From: Oribacterium sp.
GTDB taxonomy: Bacteria; Bacillota_A; Clostridia; Lachnospirales; Lachnospiraceae
Length of the DNA: 64,000 bases
Direction: 5' to 3'
Assembly (NCBI GenBank): GCA_017940955.1
Contig: JAGAXP010000258.1
Location: 5,470 to 69,469 of the forward strand
Below are positions 16,752-25,267 of the stretch, in pieces (position 1 is the first letter of the stretch; every line of letters starts with the position of its first letter). The translations under genes were made by a program, and so were the position numbers. The notes below the pieces were generated by a model that searched no databases, was not told the DNA's origin, and worked only from the letters and a program-made list of their open reading frames with translations.

Positions 16752-18236
16752 ATGTTTAAAAAAGGTTTTGACAATGACAAGTATATAAAGATGCAGTCCG
16801 AGCATATCAGAGAGCGTATTTCCAAATTCGGAGGTAAGCTGTATCTCGAGTTCGGGGGTAAGCTGTTTGATGATTATCACGCCTCCAGAGTCCTTCCCGG
16901 ATTCCAGCCTGACAGTAAGATCCGTATGCTTACCCAGTTAAAGGAAGACGTTGAAATAGTTGTTGTTATCAATGCCGGAGACATTGAAAAAAATAAGGTG
17001 AGAGGCGACCTCGGCATAACCTATGACATGGATGTACTTCGTCTTATCGATGCCTTCAGAAGCTACGGTCTTTTCGTGGGTTCTGTAGTACTCACCAGAT
17101 TTGACGGTCAGGAAAGTGCCGTTGCCTACCAGAAGAAGCTCGAAAGCCTTGGTGTCAAGGTATACAGACATTATCCTATACAGGGGTATCCCGGAAACCT
17201 TCCGCTTATCATTTCCGATGACGGTTTCGGAAAGAATGAGTACATTCACACAACCCACTCCCTGGTTGTAGTTACAGCTCCCGGTCCCGGTTCAGGAAAG
17301 ATGGCAGTTTGTCTTTCACAGCTTTATCAGGAGAACAAGCACGGTGTCAAGGCAGGCTATGCCAAGTTCGAGACCTTCCCGATCTGGAACATTCCGCTTA
17401 AGCATCCTGTAAACCTTGCTTATGAGGCAGCAACTGCGGATCTGAATGATGTCAACATGATCGATCCTTACCATCTTGAGGCCTACGGCAAGACCACGGT
17501 AAACTATAACCGTGACGTCGAGGTTTTTCCTGTTCTTAATGCCATGTTCCAGCGCATTTACGGCGAATCTCCTTACAAGTCCCCGACAGACATGGGTGTA
17601 AATATGGCAGGCTATGGCATCGTTGATGATGAAAACTGCAGCTATGCATCACGTCAGGAGATCATCCGTCGTTACTACACTGCATTATGTGACCTCCGTA
17701 AGGGTGACGGTACACAGCAGGTAGTCGACAAGCTTCAGCTTCTCATGGAGCAGGCCAATGTTTCCAGCGATGACAGACCTGCCGTTGCCGCAGCAAAACA
17801 GAAGGCGGAGCTGACAGGAGAGCCCGCAGCGGCCATCGAGCTCTCAGACGGAACCATCGTAACCGGAAAGACATCAACCTTACTTGGTGCCTGCTCAGCC
17901 ATGCTTCTGAATGCACTTAAGGTAATGGGCGGTATCGATGACTCTGTAAACCTTATTTCAAGAGAGATCATCGAGCCTATCCAGCATTTAAAAACCGAGC
18001 ATTTGGGTAACCGTAACCCGAGACTCCATACCGATGAGATCCTCATTGCGCTTACCATCTGTGCAACCACAGACAATAATGCGGAGATTGCCATGCAGCA
18101 GCTGGAAAAGCTTAAAGGCTGCGAAGTACACAGCTCGGTTATCCTTTCCGAAGTAGATGCCCGTACCTTCAAGAAGCTTGGTATCAATGTTACCTGCGAA
18201 CCGCAGTACCAGACTTCAAAGCTGTTCCATAACTGA
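16752..18236 (+). CDS. DUF1846 (UPF0371) family protein
   Basis: A 494-residue cytosolic protein of the DUF1846 family, common in Clostridia, lactobacilli and streptococci, with no settled function. The N-terminus FKKGFDNDKYIKMQSEHIRERI and LYLEFGGKLFDDYHASRVLPGF are characteristic. A glycine-rich loop, APGPGSGKMA, looks like a P-loop and could bind a nucleotide. GGGAGCAC precedes the ATG. The gene stands alone, bounded by a 70-base gap after the exporter gene and a strong terminator, with AAG/GAG-rich codons suggesting good expression. Confidence 0.92.
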   Translation: MFKKGFDNDKYIKMQSEHIRERISKFGGKLYLEFGGKLFDDYHASRVLPGFQPDSKIRMLTQLKEDVEIVVVINAGDIEKNKVRGDLGITYDMDVLRLIDAFRSYGLFVGSVVLTRFDGQESAVAYQKKLESLGVKVYRHYPIQGYPGNLPLIISDDGFGKNEYIHTTHSLVVVTAPGPGSGKMAVCLSQLYQENKHGVKAGYAKFETFPIWNIPLKHPVNLAYEAATADLNDVNMIDPYHLEAYGKTTVNYNRDVEVFPVLNAMFQRIYGESPYKSPTDMGVNMAGYGIVDDENCSYASRQEIIRRYYTALCDLRKGDGTQQVVDKLQLLMEQANVSSDDRPAVAAAKQKAELTGEPAAAIELSDGTIVTGKTSTLLGACSAMLLNALKVMGGIDDSVNLISREIIEPIQHLKTEHLGNRNPRLHTDEILIALTICATTDNNAEIAMQQLEKLKGCEVHSSVILSEVDARTFKKLGINVTCEPQYQTSKLFHN

Positions 18237-18301
18237 TGATGCAAGGACGCATTTTCCAACAAGCCACAAAGATATCGTTTTATATTTAAATCTGATTCCA
18301 A

Positions 18302-18343
18302 CCGAAGCTTTGCCGGACTTTATGGCGAAGCTTCGGCTTTTTT
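18302..18343 (+). terminator. Rho-independent terminator after the DUF1846 gene
   Basis: CCGAAGCTT (18302-18310) pairs with AAGCTTCGG (18328-18336), with GCC/GGC pairing inside, followed by CTTTTTTAT. Confidence 0.88.
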
Positions 18344-18382
18344 ATATAAAAAATAATTCCCCGCTTTTATAATTGGAATTCA

Positions 18383-18441
18383 TAACAGTTCAATCGGTGG
18401 ACCATGGGGAAGGAGTTAGTGATCCACCGGCTGAAGTGTTA
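18383..18441. repeat. About 60 bp palindromic repeat, family R copy 1
   Basis: TAACAGTTCAATCGGTGGA (18383-18401) and TCCACCGGCTGAAGTGTTA (18423-18441) form inverted arms around a G-rich loop (GGGGAAGGAGTTAGTGA). The arms and loop resemble copies at 44751, 59481, 63381 and, in part, 43320. The outer edge lies 41 bases before the predicted -35 box of pyrH. Confidence 0.8.
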
Positions 18442-18482
18442 CCGGACTTCTGATACCGGCAGCGGAGTTGCTTGTTGTTCTG

Positions 18483-18511
18483 TTGCCCCTTACTTTGTAA
18501 TATGCTAGAAT
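18483..18511 (+). promoter_or_regulatory. Predicted promoter of pyrH
   Basis: TTGCCC (18483-18488), 17 bases, TAGAAT (18506-18511), with an upstream TG at the extended -10 position (TATGC before TAGAAT). Confidence 0.65.
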
Positions 18512-18568
18512 AAACCTTAATGCAGACGCTTTTTAGCTGTCTCATTTCAGTCTAAAATAACTTATACA

Positions 18569-18593
18569 GTTATGAAGGCATCGTCTTCATAAC
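18569..18593 (+). promoter_or_regulatory. Hairpin in the pyrH 5' leader
   Basis: GTTATGAAG (18569-18577) pairs perfectly with CTTCATAAC (18585-18593) around a seven-base loop, about 60 bases after the predicted transcription start and 37 before the pyrH ATG. There is no T-run, so it looks like an RNA structure in the leader. Role unknown. Confidence 0.5.
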
Positions 18594-18630
18594 CATATGC
18601 CTGAGAATCGGCAGAATGGAGATTATTTTT

Positions 18631-19335
18631 ATGTCAGATAAACGCAGAGTTATGCTGAAGCTTTCCGGCGAAGCACTTGCCGGTGAAAAACATTTCGGTT
18701 TTGATGATGATACCATCAGGGAAGTTGCCAGAGAAGTTAAGTCAGCAGTAGACGAAGGTGTACAGATCGCCATAGTTATCGGCGGCGGAAATTTCTGGAG
18801 AGGCCGTCAGTCCGAGGCTGTGGATCGTTATAAAGCAGATCAGGTAGGAATACTTGCCACAGTCATGAACTGTATCTACGTATCCGAAATATTCCGTACA
18901 CAGGGTATGAAAACCATGGTCATGTCCTCTATACAGATCGGAGATATGGCAGACCTTTTCAATAAGGATAGGGCTCTTAATGCCATGGCAGACGGAACAG
19001 TTGTGTTCTTAGCAGGAGGAACCGGTCATCCTTACTTCTCAACAGATACCGGCGTAGTGCTCCGTGCAGTTGAGCTTGAATGTGACGAGATACTTCTTGC
19101 CAAGGCCATCGACGGTGTCTATGACTCAGATCCAAAGATAAACCCTGACGCAAAGAAGTTTGATGAGCTTTCCATACAGGAAGTGGTAGACAAGCGTTTA
19201 GGTGTTATAGACCTGGCTGCATCAGTTATCTGCATGGAAAACCATATGCCGCTGGCTATCTTTTCTCTTAACGAGGAAAATGGTATCGCCAATGCTCTTA
19301 AGGGTCAGATAAACGGCACCAGAGTTACCGCATAA
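18631..19335 (+). CDS. pyrH: Uridylate kinase (UMP kinase)
   Basis: Phosphorylates UMP to UDP. The 234 residues belong to the amino-acid-kinase fold: VMLKLSGEALAGE, IVIGGGNFWRG, FLAGGTGHPYFSTDTG and the metal and substrate segment LAKAIDGVYDSDP. The ATG at 18631 has GGAG about ten bases upstream and gives the usual N-terminus; an in-frame ATG at 18616 would place the ribosome site inside the gene. frr follows 48 bases later, the normal arrangement. In related bacteria tsf precedes it; here pyrH has its own promoter, leader hairpin and upstream R repeat. Confidence 0.98.
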   Translation: MSDKRRVMLKLSGEALAGEKHFGFDDDTIREVAREVKSAVDEGVQIAIVIGGGNFWRGRQSEAVDRYKADQVGILATVMNCIYVSEIFRTQGMKTMVMSSIQIGDMADLFNKDRALNAMADGTVVFLAGGTGHPYFSTDTGVVLRAVELECDEILLAKAIDGVYDSDPKINPDAKKFDELSIQEVVDKRLGVIDLAASVICMENHMPLAIFSLNEENGIANALKGQINGTRVTA

Positions 19336-19383
19336 ATTTATACATTATCCCGAAAAATCGGGTTTAAACAGGAGGATTTAATT

Positions 19384-19938
19384 ATGGATGATCAATTTAC
19401 CATTTATATCGAGAAGATGCACAAAACACATGATAACCTCATGTCAGAGCTTGCAACTATCCGTGCAGGACGTGCAAACCCTCATGTGCTGGACCGTATC
19501 ATGGTAGATTACTACGGCACACCTACACCTATTCAGCAGGTAGGTAACATTTCCGTTCCCGAGGCTCGTCTTATCCAGATCCAGCCGTGGGACAAGAGCT
19601 TACTTAAAGAGATCGAGAAGGCTATAAATATGTCTGATCTTGGTATCAACCCGACAAACGACGGAACTGTTGTCCGTCTCGTTTTCCCTGAGCTTACAGA
19701 GGAGAGACGTAAGGAACTCACAAAGGATGTTAAGAAGAAAGGCGAAGAGGCGAAGATCGCCATCAGAAATATCCGTCGTGATGCCATGGATCTTGCAAAG
19801 AAGCTTGAGAAGTCATCTGAGATGACAGAGGATGACCTTACCCGTGCCACAAAGGACATTCAGGAGCTTACAGACCACATGTGCGAGAAGATCGACAAGT
19901 CTGTTGAAGCAAAGAACAAGGAACTCTTAACAGTTTAA
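19384..19938 (+). CDS. frr: Ribosome recycling factor
   Basis: Splits post-termination ribosomes with EF-G. The 184-residue protein has the full two-domain fold. Signatures are ELATIRAGRANPHVLDRI, VDYYGTPTPIQQVGNISVPEAR, PWDKSLLKEIEKAI, NDGTVVRLVFPELTEERRKEL and the C-terminal helix ending in NKELLTV. ACAGGAGG lies at the proper distance before the ATG. A small CCCGA/TCGGG hairpin (19353-19366) lies between pyrH and frr. Highly biased codon use agrees with strong expression. Confidence 0.98.
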   Translation: MDDQFTIYIEKMHKTHDNLMSELATIRAGRANPHVLDRIMVDYYGTPTPIQQVGNISVPEARLIQIQPWDKSLLKEIEKAINMSDLGINPTNDGTVVRLVFPELTEERRKELTKDVKKKGEEAKIAIRNIRRDAMDLAKKLEKSSEMTEDDLTRATKDIQELTDHMCEKIDKSVEAKNKELLTV

Positions 19939-19939
19939 T

Positions 19940-20692
19940 ATGGAAAACAATAACGATATCATTAACAACGAAGGCCGCAATATACCTGCCCATATCGCCA
20001 TCATACTGGACGGAAACGGAAGATGGGCCGAAAGGCGGGGACTTCCCAGAGCCATGGGGCACAAGCAGGGCTGCGAAACTCTTGAAACCATCGTTCAGGA
20101 CTGCGCAAGACTGGGAGTAAAGTATCTGACCGTCTATGGCTTCTCCACTGAAAACTGGAAACGTTCGGAGGAGGAAGTGGGCGCCCTGATGAAGCTTTTC
20201 CGCCTGTATATGGTGAAGCTCATAAAGGTTGCCAACGAGCACAATGTCAAGGCCCGTATGATAGGCGAAAGAAGCCGCTTTGCCCCCGACATCCGGGAAG
20301 GCATAGAAAAGCTTGAGCAGGAAACCGCTCAAAACACCGGAATGACATTTGTCTTTGCGGTAAACTACGGTTCCAGGGATGAAATTGTCCGGGCAGTAAG
20401 AAAGTATACCCTTGAGGCTCTGAGAGAAGGTAAATCCGAAGAGGAGATCGAAGCTCTGACAGAACAGGCCTTTTCCGGTTATCTCGATACAAGCGGGATG
20501 CCTGATCCGGATCTCGTCATAAGGACTTCAGGTGAATTCAGGATTTCAAACTACCTTCTTTGGCAGAGTGCCTATGCGGAATATTATATAACTCCGGTTC
20601 TCTGGCCCGACTTCAACAAAGAAGAGTTATTGAAGGCCATCGATAACTTCAACAGCCGTGAACGTCGTTTTGGCGGCAGATTAAAAAAATAA
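19940..20692 (+). CDS. uppS: Isoprenyl (undecaprenyl) diphosphate synthase
   Basis: Makes the C55 lipid carrier for peptidoglycan from farnesyl diphosphate and isopentenyl diphosphate. The 250-residue cis-prenyltransferase carries ILDGNGRWAERRGLPRAMGH (catalytic Asp in the DGNGRWA loop), TVYGFSTENWKRSEEEV and IRTSGEFRISNYLLWQSAYAE. It starts one base after the frr stop with no own ribosome site, so translation is probably coupled. It heads the isoprenoid and lipid group uppS-cdsA-dxr-rseP-ispG. A palindrome interrupts the series before cdsA. Confidence 0.96.
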   Translation: MENNNDIINNEGRNIPAHIAIILDGNGRWAERRGLPRAMGHKQGCETLETIVQDCARLGVKYLTVYGFSTENWKRSEEEVGALMKLFRLYMVKLIKVANEHNVKARMIGERSRFAPDIREGIEKLEQETAQNTGMTFVFAVNYGSRDEIVRAVRKYTLEALREGKSEEEIEALTEQAFSGYLDTSGMPDPDLVIRTSGEFRISNYLLWQSAYAEYYITPVLWPDFNKEELLKAIDNFNSRERRFGGRLKK

Positions 20693-20701
20693 ATTTTGAC
20701 T

Positions 20702-20803
20702 CAGGCTTCTTTTACCAATCGGGTTCGGGCAATGATATTCCCTTACCTGCCCGCGATGCGTCGACAGTTTATTTCGACGCACCTGCGACAGAAAAGAAGC
20801 CTG
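20702..20803. repeat. Cloverleaf-like inverted repeat between uppS and cdsA
   Basis: Outer arms CAGGCTTCTTTT (20702-20713) and AAAAGAAGCCTG (20792-20803) enclose two separate hairpins: CGGGCA/TGCCCG (20726-20731 with 20748-20753) and TGCGTCGA/TCGACGCA (20757-20764 with 20774-20781). This is a three-way-junction layout. No coding sequence fits it. After the outer arm comes TCTTTGTTG, which could give weak termination. It accounts for most of the 184-base gap between uppS and cdsA. Confidence 0.75.
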
Positions 20804-20876
20804 TCTTTGTTGTATAAAGTTCTGCCGTTCTGCATATTGCAGCCTGCGGAACCATATATGATCAATGGGAATACAT

Positions 20877-21731
20877 ATGTCAGCTACAGATAATTTAAAA
20901 AAAGATCATAATGAAAAGAAACCCGGTTCCTTCATCACGAGACTTATAAGCGGTATAATTCTGGTTATTCTCGCGGCAATAATAGTGCCCATGGGAGGTC
21001 TGCCCCTGTTTCTTCTGACCTTCCTCATTTCCATGGTAGGTCTTTTTGAACTGTACAGGGTTTTCGGAATAGAAAAAAAATCACTGGGGCTTGTGGGATA
21101 CCTCACTACCATAGCCTATTATGTTATTGTCTGGTTCAATCTGGATAAATACTTTACGCTTATGGTTGTGCTGAGCCTCATGGCCCTCATGTCTTTCTAT
21201 GTCATTACTTATCCGACCTATAAGATCACAGCAGTGGCAAAAGCCTTTATGTGCGTCTGCTATGCCGGTATCATGATGAGTTATCTGTATCAGACCCGTG
21301 CCATGCCTGACGGAGTGTATCTTGTATGGCTCATTTTTATTGCCAGCTGGGGTTCCGACACCTTTGCTTATTGCACGGGGATGCTCATAGGAAAGCACAA
21401 AATGACTCCCATACTGAGTCCCAAAAAAACCGTGGAAGGAGCAGTCGGAGGTGTCATAGGAGCTGCGCTCCTTGGTTTTGTTTATGCCACGATCCTTCAG
21501 AGCCGTTTCACCTATATCCTTAATCCGGGAGCAACATGTGCCATTGCCTGCGCGATCGGAGCACTCATCTCCATGGTGGGAGACCTCACCGCTTCCGGCA
21601 TCAAAAGAGATTATGAGGTAAAGGATTACGGTACCCTGATCCCCGGTCACGGCGGTATCATGGACAGATTTGACTCACTGATTTTCACTGCACCTGCAGT
21701 TTATTTTGCCTTAACATTTTTAAATATCTGA
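20877..21731 (+). CDS. cdsA: Phosphatidate cytidylyltransferase
   Basis: Makes CDP-diacylglycerol from phosphatidate and CTP for phospholipid synthesis. A roughly 284-residue membrane protein with seven to eight hydrophobic segments and the family signature at the C-terminus: SPKKTVEGAVGG, then GDLTASGIKRDYEVKDYG and PGHGGIMDRFDSL with the conserved metal-binding acidic residues. Two starts are possible, ATG at 20865 and ATG at 20877; the second has GGGA 6 bases upstream and was preferred weakly. It stands in the conserved uppS-cdsA-dxr-rseP order. Confidence 0.95.
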   Translation: MSATDNLKKDHNEKKPGSFITRLISGIILVILAAIIVPMGGLPLFLLTFLISMVGLFELYRVFGIEKKSLGLVGYLTTIAYYVIVWFNLDKYFTLMVVLSLMALMSFYVITYPTYKITAVAKAFMCVCYAGIMMSYLYQTRAMPDGVYLVWLIFIASWGSDTFAYCTGMLIGKHKMTPILSPKKTVEGAVGGVIGAALLGFVYATILQSRFTYILNPGATCAIACAIGALISMVGDLTASGIKRDYEVKDYGTLIPGHGGIMDRFDSLIFTAPAVYFALTFLNI

Positions 21732-21747
21732 AAGAGGATTAATGTTT

Positions 21748-22905
21748 ATGAGAAGATTGGTAATACTTGGTTCCACAGGTTCCATAGGAACCCAGACTAT
21801 CGATGTCATAAATGGTGACCCGGAGATAGTAGTCACAGGTCTCGCTGTTTACGGTTCCATTGATAAATTAAAAGAGCAGGTAGAGACACTTCATCCCGAA
21901 GTAGTCTGCATATATGACGAGAAAAAAGCTGAGACCTTCAAAGGCTTCGGCTTACCTGTGAAGGTTCTTTCCGGAATGGAAGGCCTTATCGGGATTGCAA
22001 CCATGGAAAACTGTGATGAGGTTGTTGTTTCCGTTGTGGGAATGATAGGAATCCAGCCTACCATCGCAGCCCTTAAAGCCCATAAACAGGTGGCTCTCGC
22101 CAATAAGGAAACTCTTGTATGCGCAGGACATATCATCATGCCCCTGGCAGCAGAGTGCGGTATAGACATTAAGCCTATAGATTCGGAGCACAGTGCCATA
22201 TGGCAGTCCCTCACCGGAGAACCTCATGAACGTATAGAGCAGATCCTTCTGACAGCGTCAGGCGGTCCTTTCAGAGGCAAAAAGCGTGAGGAACTCAGAG
22301 GGAAAACGAAAGAGGATGCCCTTAAGCATCCTAACTGGGCTATGGGAAGAAAGATCACCATAGATTCCTCCACCATGGTAAACAAAGGTCTGGAGGTGCT
22401 GGAAGCCCACTGGCTCTTTGATGTTCCTGTGGATATGATAAAGGTTGTTGTACAGCCTCAGTCCATCGTCCATTCAGCTGTTCAGTATGTGGACGGTTCT
22501 GTCAAGGCACAGCTTGGTCTTCCGGACATGAGAATCCCGATCGAATATGCCCTTTATGCACCTGACCGCCGTGCACTTCCGGAAGATCAGCGGCTGGATC
22601 TGGCAAAACTAGGTCAGCTCACCTTCGAGGATCCGGACATGGATACCTTTAAGGGTCTCGCCCTTGGCTTCCGTGCAGGAAGAACAGGCGGATCCATGCC
22701 AACTGTTTACAACGCAGCCAACGAGGAAGCGGTGGCCATGTTCCTTGAGGACCGGATAGATTTCCTCGAAATAGCCGATGTTATCGAAGAGGCCATGAAT
22801 GCTCACGAAGCACACGTAGTGGCTTCTCCCTCTGTGGAAGAGATCCTTTCCATCGAAAAATGGGCAAGAGATTATGTAAAGAATAATTCAAAAATAGTAC
22901 GTTGA
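21748..22905 (+). CDS. dxr: 1-deoxy-D-xylulose 5-phosphate reductoisomerase
   Basis: Second step of the MEP isoprenoid pathway, forming 2-C-methyl-D-erythritol 4-phosphate with NADPH; the target of fosmidomycin. Residues 1-20 hold the NADPH loop ILGSTGSIGTQT. Metal and substrate segments are LANKETLV, IDSEHSA, ASGGPFRG, HPNWAMGRKITIDSSTMVNKGLE and NAANEEAV. The ATG at 21748 is preferred to the one six bases earlier because AGAGGA is then 9 bases away and the N-terminus fits the family. 385 residues is the normal size. The final codons run into the ribosome site of rseP. Confidence 0.97.
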   Translation: MRRLVILGSTGSIGTQTIDVINGDPEIVVTGLAVYGSIDKLKEQVETLHPEVVCIYDEKKAETFKGFGLPVKVLSGMEGLIGIATMENCDEVVVSVVGMIGIQPTIAALKAHKQVALANKETLVCAGHIIMPLAAECGIDIKPIDSEHSAIWQSLTGEPHERIEQILLTASGGPFRGKKREELRGKTKEDALKHPNWAMGRKITIDSSTMVNKGLEVLEAHWLFDVPVDMIKVVVQPQSIVHSAVQYVDGSVKAQLGLPDMRIPIEYALYAPDRRALPEDQRLDLAKLGQLTFEDPDMDTFKGLALGFRAGRTGGSMPTVYNAANEEAVAMFLEDRIDFLEIADVIEEAMNAHEAHVVASPSVEEILSIEKWARDYVKNNSKIVR

Positions 22906-22919
22906 CAGGAGATATAAAC

Positions 22920-24116
22920 TTGGGAATAATTGTCGCCCTTCTGGGCTTGAGTTTTTTGATTTTTTTCCATGAACTCGGACACTTTCTGGCTGCCAAGCTC
23001 TGCCATGTGGGTGTCCTGGAGTTTTCCATAGGCATGGGTCCGAGACTTATAAGCCGGGTAAAAAACAATACCCGATATTCACTGAAGCTTTTGCCCCTCG
23101 GCGGAAGCTGTGCCATGCTGGGGGAAGACTCAGCCGGTTCCGGTGATTTTACCGTGTCTTTCGGAGAAGAACTGCCGGACCGGGATAATACCGGTGATCC
23201 GTGGATTGACTATGACGGTGTCCGTTTCAGAAAATCCGAAATCGTTAAATACAGTTTCCAGCAGAAGCCTGCCATACAGCGATTTTTCATTTGTATCGCA
23301 GGAGTAATGAACAACTTTATACTGGCTGCAGTTTTTGCAGCTGTGCTGGTTTTTTTCTGCGGTTTTGATCCTCTGTATATAACCGATACAGTTGAAAATG
23401 TTCCTGCTGCAGAAGCAGGTTTCCAAAAGGATGACAATCTCATTTATCTCGGTCTTCATGATAAACACTTATCCAGGATGCCCGGATACAGGGATCTTTT
23501 CATGTGGATGTATATCAATGCTGAGGACTTTGATGAAAACACCTTGCTTGACGCTGTGGTTCTCCGTAATGGCAGAAAAGAAACTATCACCTTTAAGCCC
23601 TACTACAATGAAGAGCAGCAAGCTTACAAGCTTGGGCTTGCATTTTACGGTGGCCGGATGCTTGCATCAACCCCCATGGAGTTCATAAAGTATTCCTACT
23701 ATGAATTCCGGTATGATCTCACCATCGTGATCCAGAGCCTGAAACTCATTGCCAAAGGAAGAGTACACAGAAATGAAGTCATGGGACCCGTTGGTACCGT
23801 CAGCGTCATGAGTACTACTGTTGAGAAGTCCTCTAAATACGGTATTTTCAATGCCTTCCTGGTTTTCCTGGAGCTTTTAAGCATGCTGTCCTCGAATCTC
23901 GGCATCATGAACCTTTTGCCCATACCTGCCCTTGACGGAGGAAGACTGCTATTTATACTTTACGAGATGATCTCGAGGCGCAGGCTTCCTTTTTCCATCG
24001 AGGAACGCATCAACCAGATCGGCATGGCAGCCCTGCTTATGCTGATGCTTGTCATATTGTCAAACGATATCTGGAATATCATTTCCGGAGCCTATGCTTC
24101 TATACTTGGAGGTTAA
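22920..24116 (+). CDS. rseP: RIP metalloprotease RseP (site-2 protease family)
   Basis: Intramembrane zinc protease that cleaves signal peptides or anti-sigma factors inside the membrane. Residues 15-22 contain HELGHF, with the two zinc histidines and catalytic Glu; the third ligand lies in NLLPIPALDGGRL near the C-terminus. A divergent PDZ domain lies between (near VENVPAAEAGFQKDDNLIYLG). A TTG at 22920 is the better start: AGGAGAT lies 6 bases upstream and the first helix begins at once, as in relatives. An earlier in-frame TTG at 22902 overlaps the dxr stop. The segment after the first helix carries an insertion of about 40 residues (LGEDSAGSGDF...PWIDYDG). Confidence 0.94.
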   Translation: MGIIVALLGLSFLIFFHELGHFLAAKLCHVGVLEFSIGMGPRLISRVKNNTRYSLKLLPLGGSCAMLGEDSAGSGDFTVSFGEELPDRDNTGDPWIDYDGVRFRKSEIVKYSFQQKPAIQRFFICIAGVMNNFILAAVFAAVLVFFCGFDPLYITDTVENVPAAEAGFQKDDNLIYLGLHDKHLSRMPGYRDLFMWMYINAEDFDENTLLDAVVLRNGRKETITFKPYYNEEQQAYKLGLAFYGGRMLASTPMEFIKYSYYEFRYDLTIVIQSLKLIAKGRVHRNEVMGPVGTVSVMSTTVEKSSKYGIFNAFLVFLELLSMLSSNLGIMNLLPIPALDGGRLLFILYEMISRRRLPFSIEERINQIGMAALLMLMLVILSNDIWNIISGAYASILGG

Positions 24117-24121
24117 TTTAA

Positions 24122-25180
24122 ATGTTACCAAGAGAGAACACTAAAGTTGTAAACATTGGAAACGTAAAGATCGGAGGGAACAATCCCGTTGCGATCCAGT
24201 CCATGTGCAATACAAAAACAGAAGATGTAAAAGCAACTGTCGATCAGATACTGCGGCTTGAAAAAGCAGGCTGCGAGATAATCAGATGCACTGTCCCCAC
24301 AAATGAGGCAGCACTGGCCCTTAAGGAGATAAAGCAGCAGGTGCATATCCCCATCGTGGCGGATATCCATTTTGATTACAAGATGGCCATAGCCGCCATG
24401 GAAAACGGTGCCGACAAGATCCGTATAAACCCGGGCAACATCGGTTCCAATGAAAAGATACAGGCAGTTGTTGACTGCGCCAAATCTCACAACATCCCCA
24501 TCCGTGTGGGAGTGAATTCCGGATCTCTGGAAAAGGATCTCATCGAAAAGTACGGCGGTCATGTGACGGCAGAGGGCATTGTGGAATCGGCACTTCAGAA
24601 GGTAAAGCTCATCGAAGATATGGGCTATGACAATCTGGTGATTTCCATTAAGTCCTCGGATGTTCTCATGTGTGCAAGGGCTCACGAGCTTATCGCTGAC
24701 AAGACCCGCCATCCTCTTCATGTAGGAATCACAGAGGCCGGTACAGTGTGGTCCGGAAACATTAAATCATCAATAGGTCTCGGCTTGATCCTGGGCCAGG
24801 GCATCGGCAACACCATCCGTGTTTCATTGAGCGCGGATCCTGTGGAAGAGATCAAATCAGCAAAGCTTATTTTAAGGACCCTCGGTTTAAGAACCGGAGG
24901 CATAGAAGTTGTTTCCTGCCCGACCTGCGGAAGAACCAACATTGACCTTATAAGCCTTGCAAATGAAGTACAGACTCTTGTGGAGGAGTATGACTATAAA
25001 AATCTGAAGGTTGCTGTTATGGGCTGTGTTGTAAACGGTCCCGGAGAAGCGAAGGAAGCAGATATCGGAATCGCGGGAGGAAAAGGCGAAGGTCTCCTTA
25101 TAAAGAAGGGTGAGATCATCCGTAAAGTCCCGGAGGCAGAGCTTCTGTCTACCCTTAAGGCTGAGATCGAGAAGATGTAA
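24122..25180 (+). CDS. ispG: 4-hydroxy-3-methylbut-2-en-1-yl diphosphate synthase
   Basis: Fe-S enzyme of the MEP pathway converting the cyclic diphosphate MEcPP to HMBPP. The 352 residues start in the TIM-barrel part (VAIQSMCNTKTEDV, VADIHFDYKMA, DKIRINPGNIG). The cluster ligands are in SCPTCGRTNIDL and MGCVVNGPGEAKEADIG, as in bacterial GcpE. It starts five bases after rseP, with GGAGG in the rseP tail, so it is in the same unit. Its last codons (GAGAAGATGTAA) have been copied into the tandem repeat that follows. Confidence 0.97.
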   Translation: MLPRENTKVVNIGNVKIGGNNPVAIQSMCNTKTEDVKATVDQILRLEKAGCEIIRCTVPTNEAALALKEIKQQVHIPIVADIHFDYKMAIAAMENGADKIRINPGNIGSNEKIQAVVDCAKSHNIPIRVGVNSGSLEKDLIEKYGGHVTAEGIVESALQKVKLIEDMGYDNLVISIKSSDVLMCARAHELIADKTRHPLHVGITEAGTVWSGNIKSSIGLGLILGQGIGNTIRVSLSADPVEEIKSAKLILRTLGLRTGGIEVVSCPTCGRTNIDLISLANEVQTLVEEYDYKNLKVAVMGCVVNGPGEAKEADIGIAGGKGEGLLIKKGEIIRKVPEAELLSTLKAEIEKM

Positions 25181-25267
25181 CAGAATCCAAGATGATATGA
25201 CAGAATTCAGGAAGATCTGACAGAATTCGAGAAGATGTAACAGAATCCAAGAAGATGTGACAGAATT
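25171..25267 (+). repeat. 20 bp tandem repeat array after ispG
   Basis: The heptamer ACAGAAT recurs at 25180, 25200, 25220, 25240 and 25260, exactly every 20 bases. The rest of each unit is close to CCAAGAAGATGTG. The first unit includes the ispG stop codon (GAGAAGATGTAACAGAAT), so the array probably arose by slippage from the end of ispG. Each unit carries TAA or TGA at the same place. It fills most of the gap before polC. No function is evident. Confidence 0.85.

Noticed and set aside
24125..24721. 198-codon minus-strand frame opposite ispG
   Set aside because: Entirely antisense to conserved ispG sequence; shadow.
25180..25267. CRISPR array
   Set aside because: The 20 bp units are contiguous and nearly identical, with no spacers and no cas genes; it is a simple tandem repeat.
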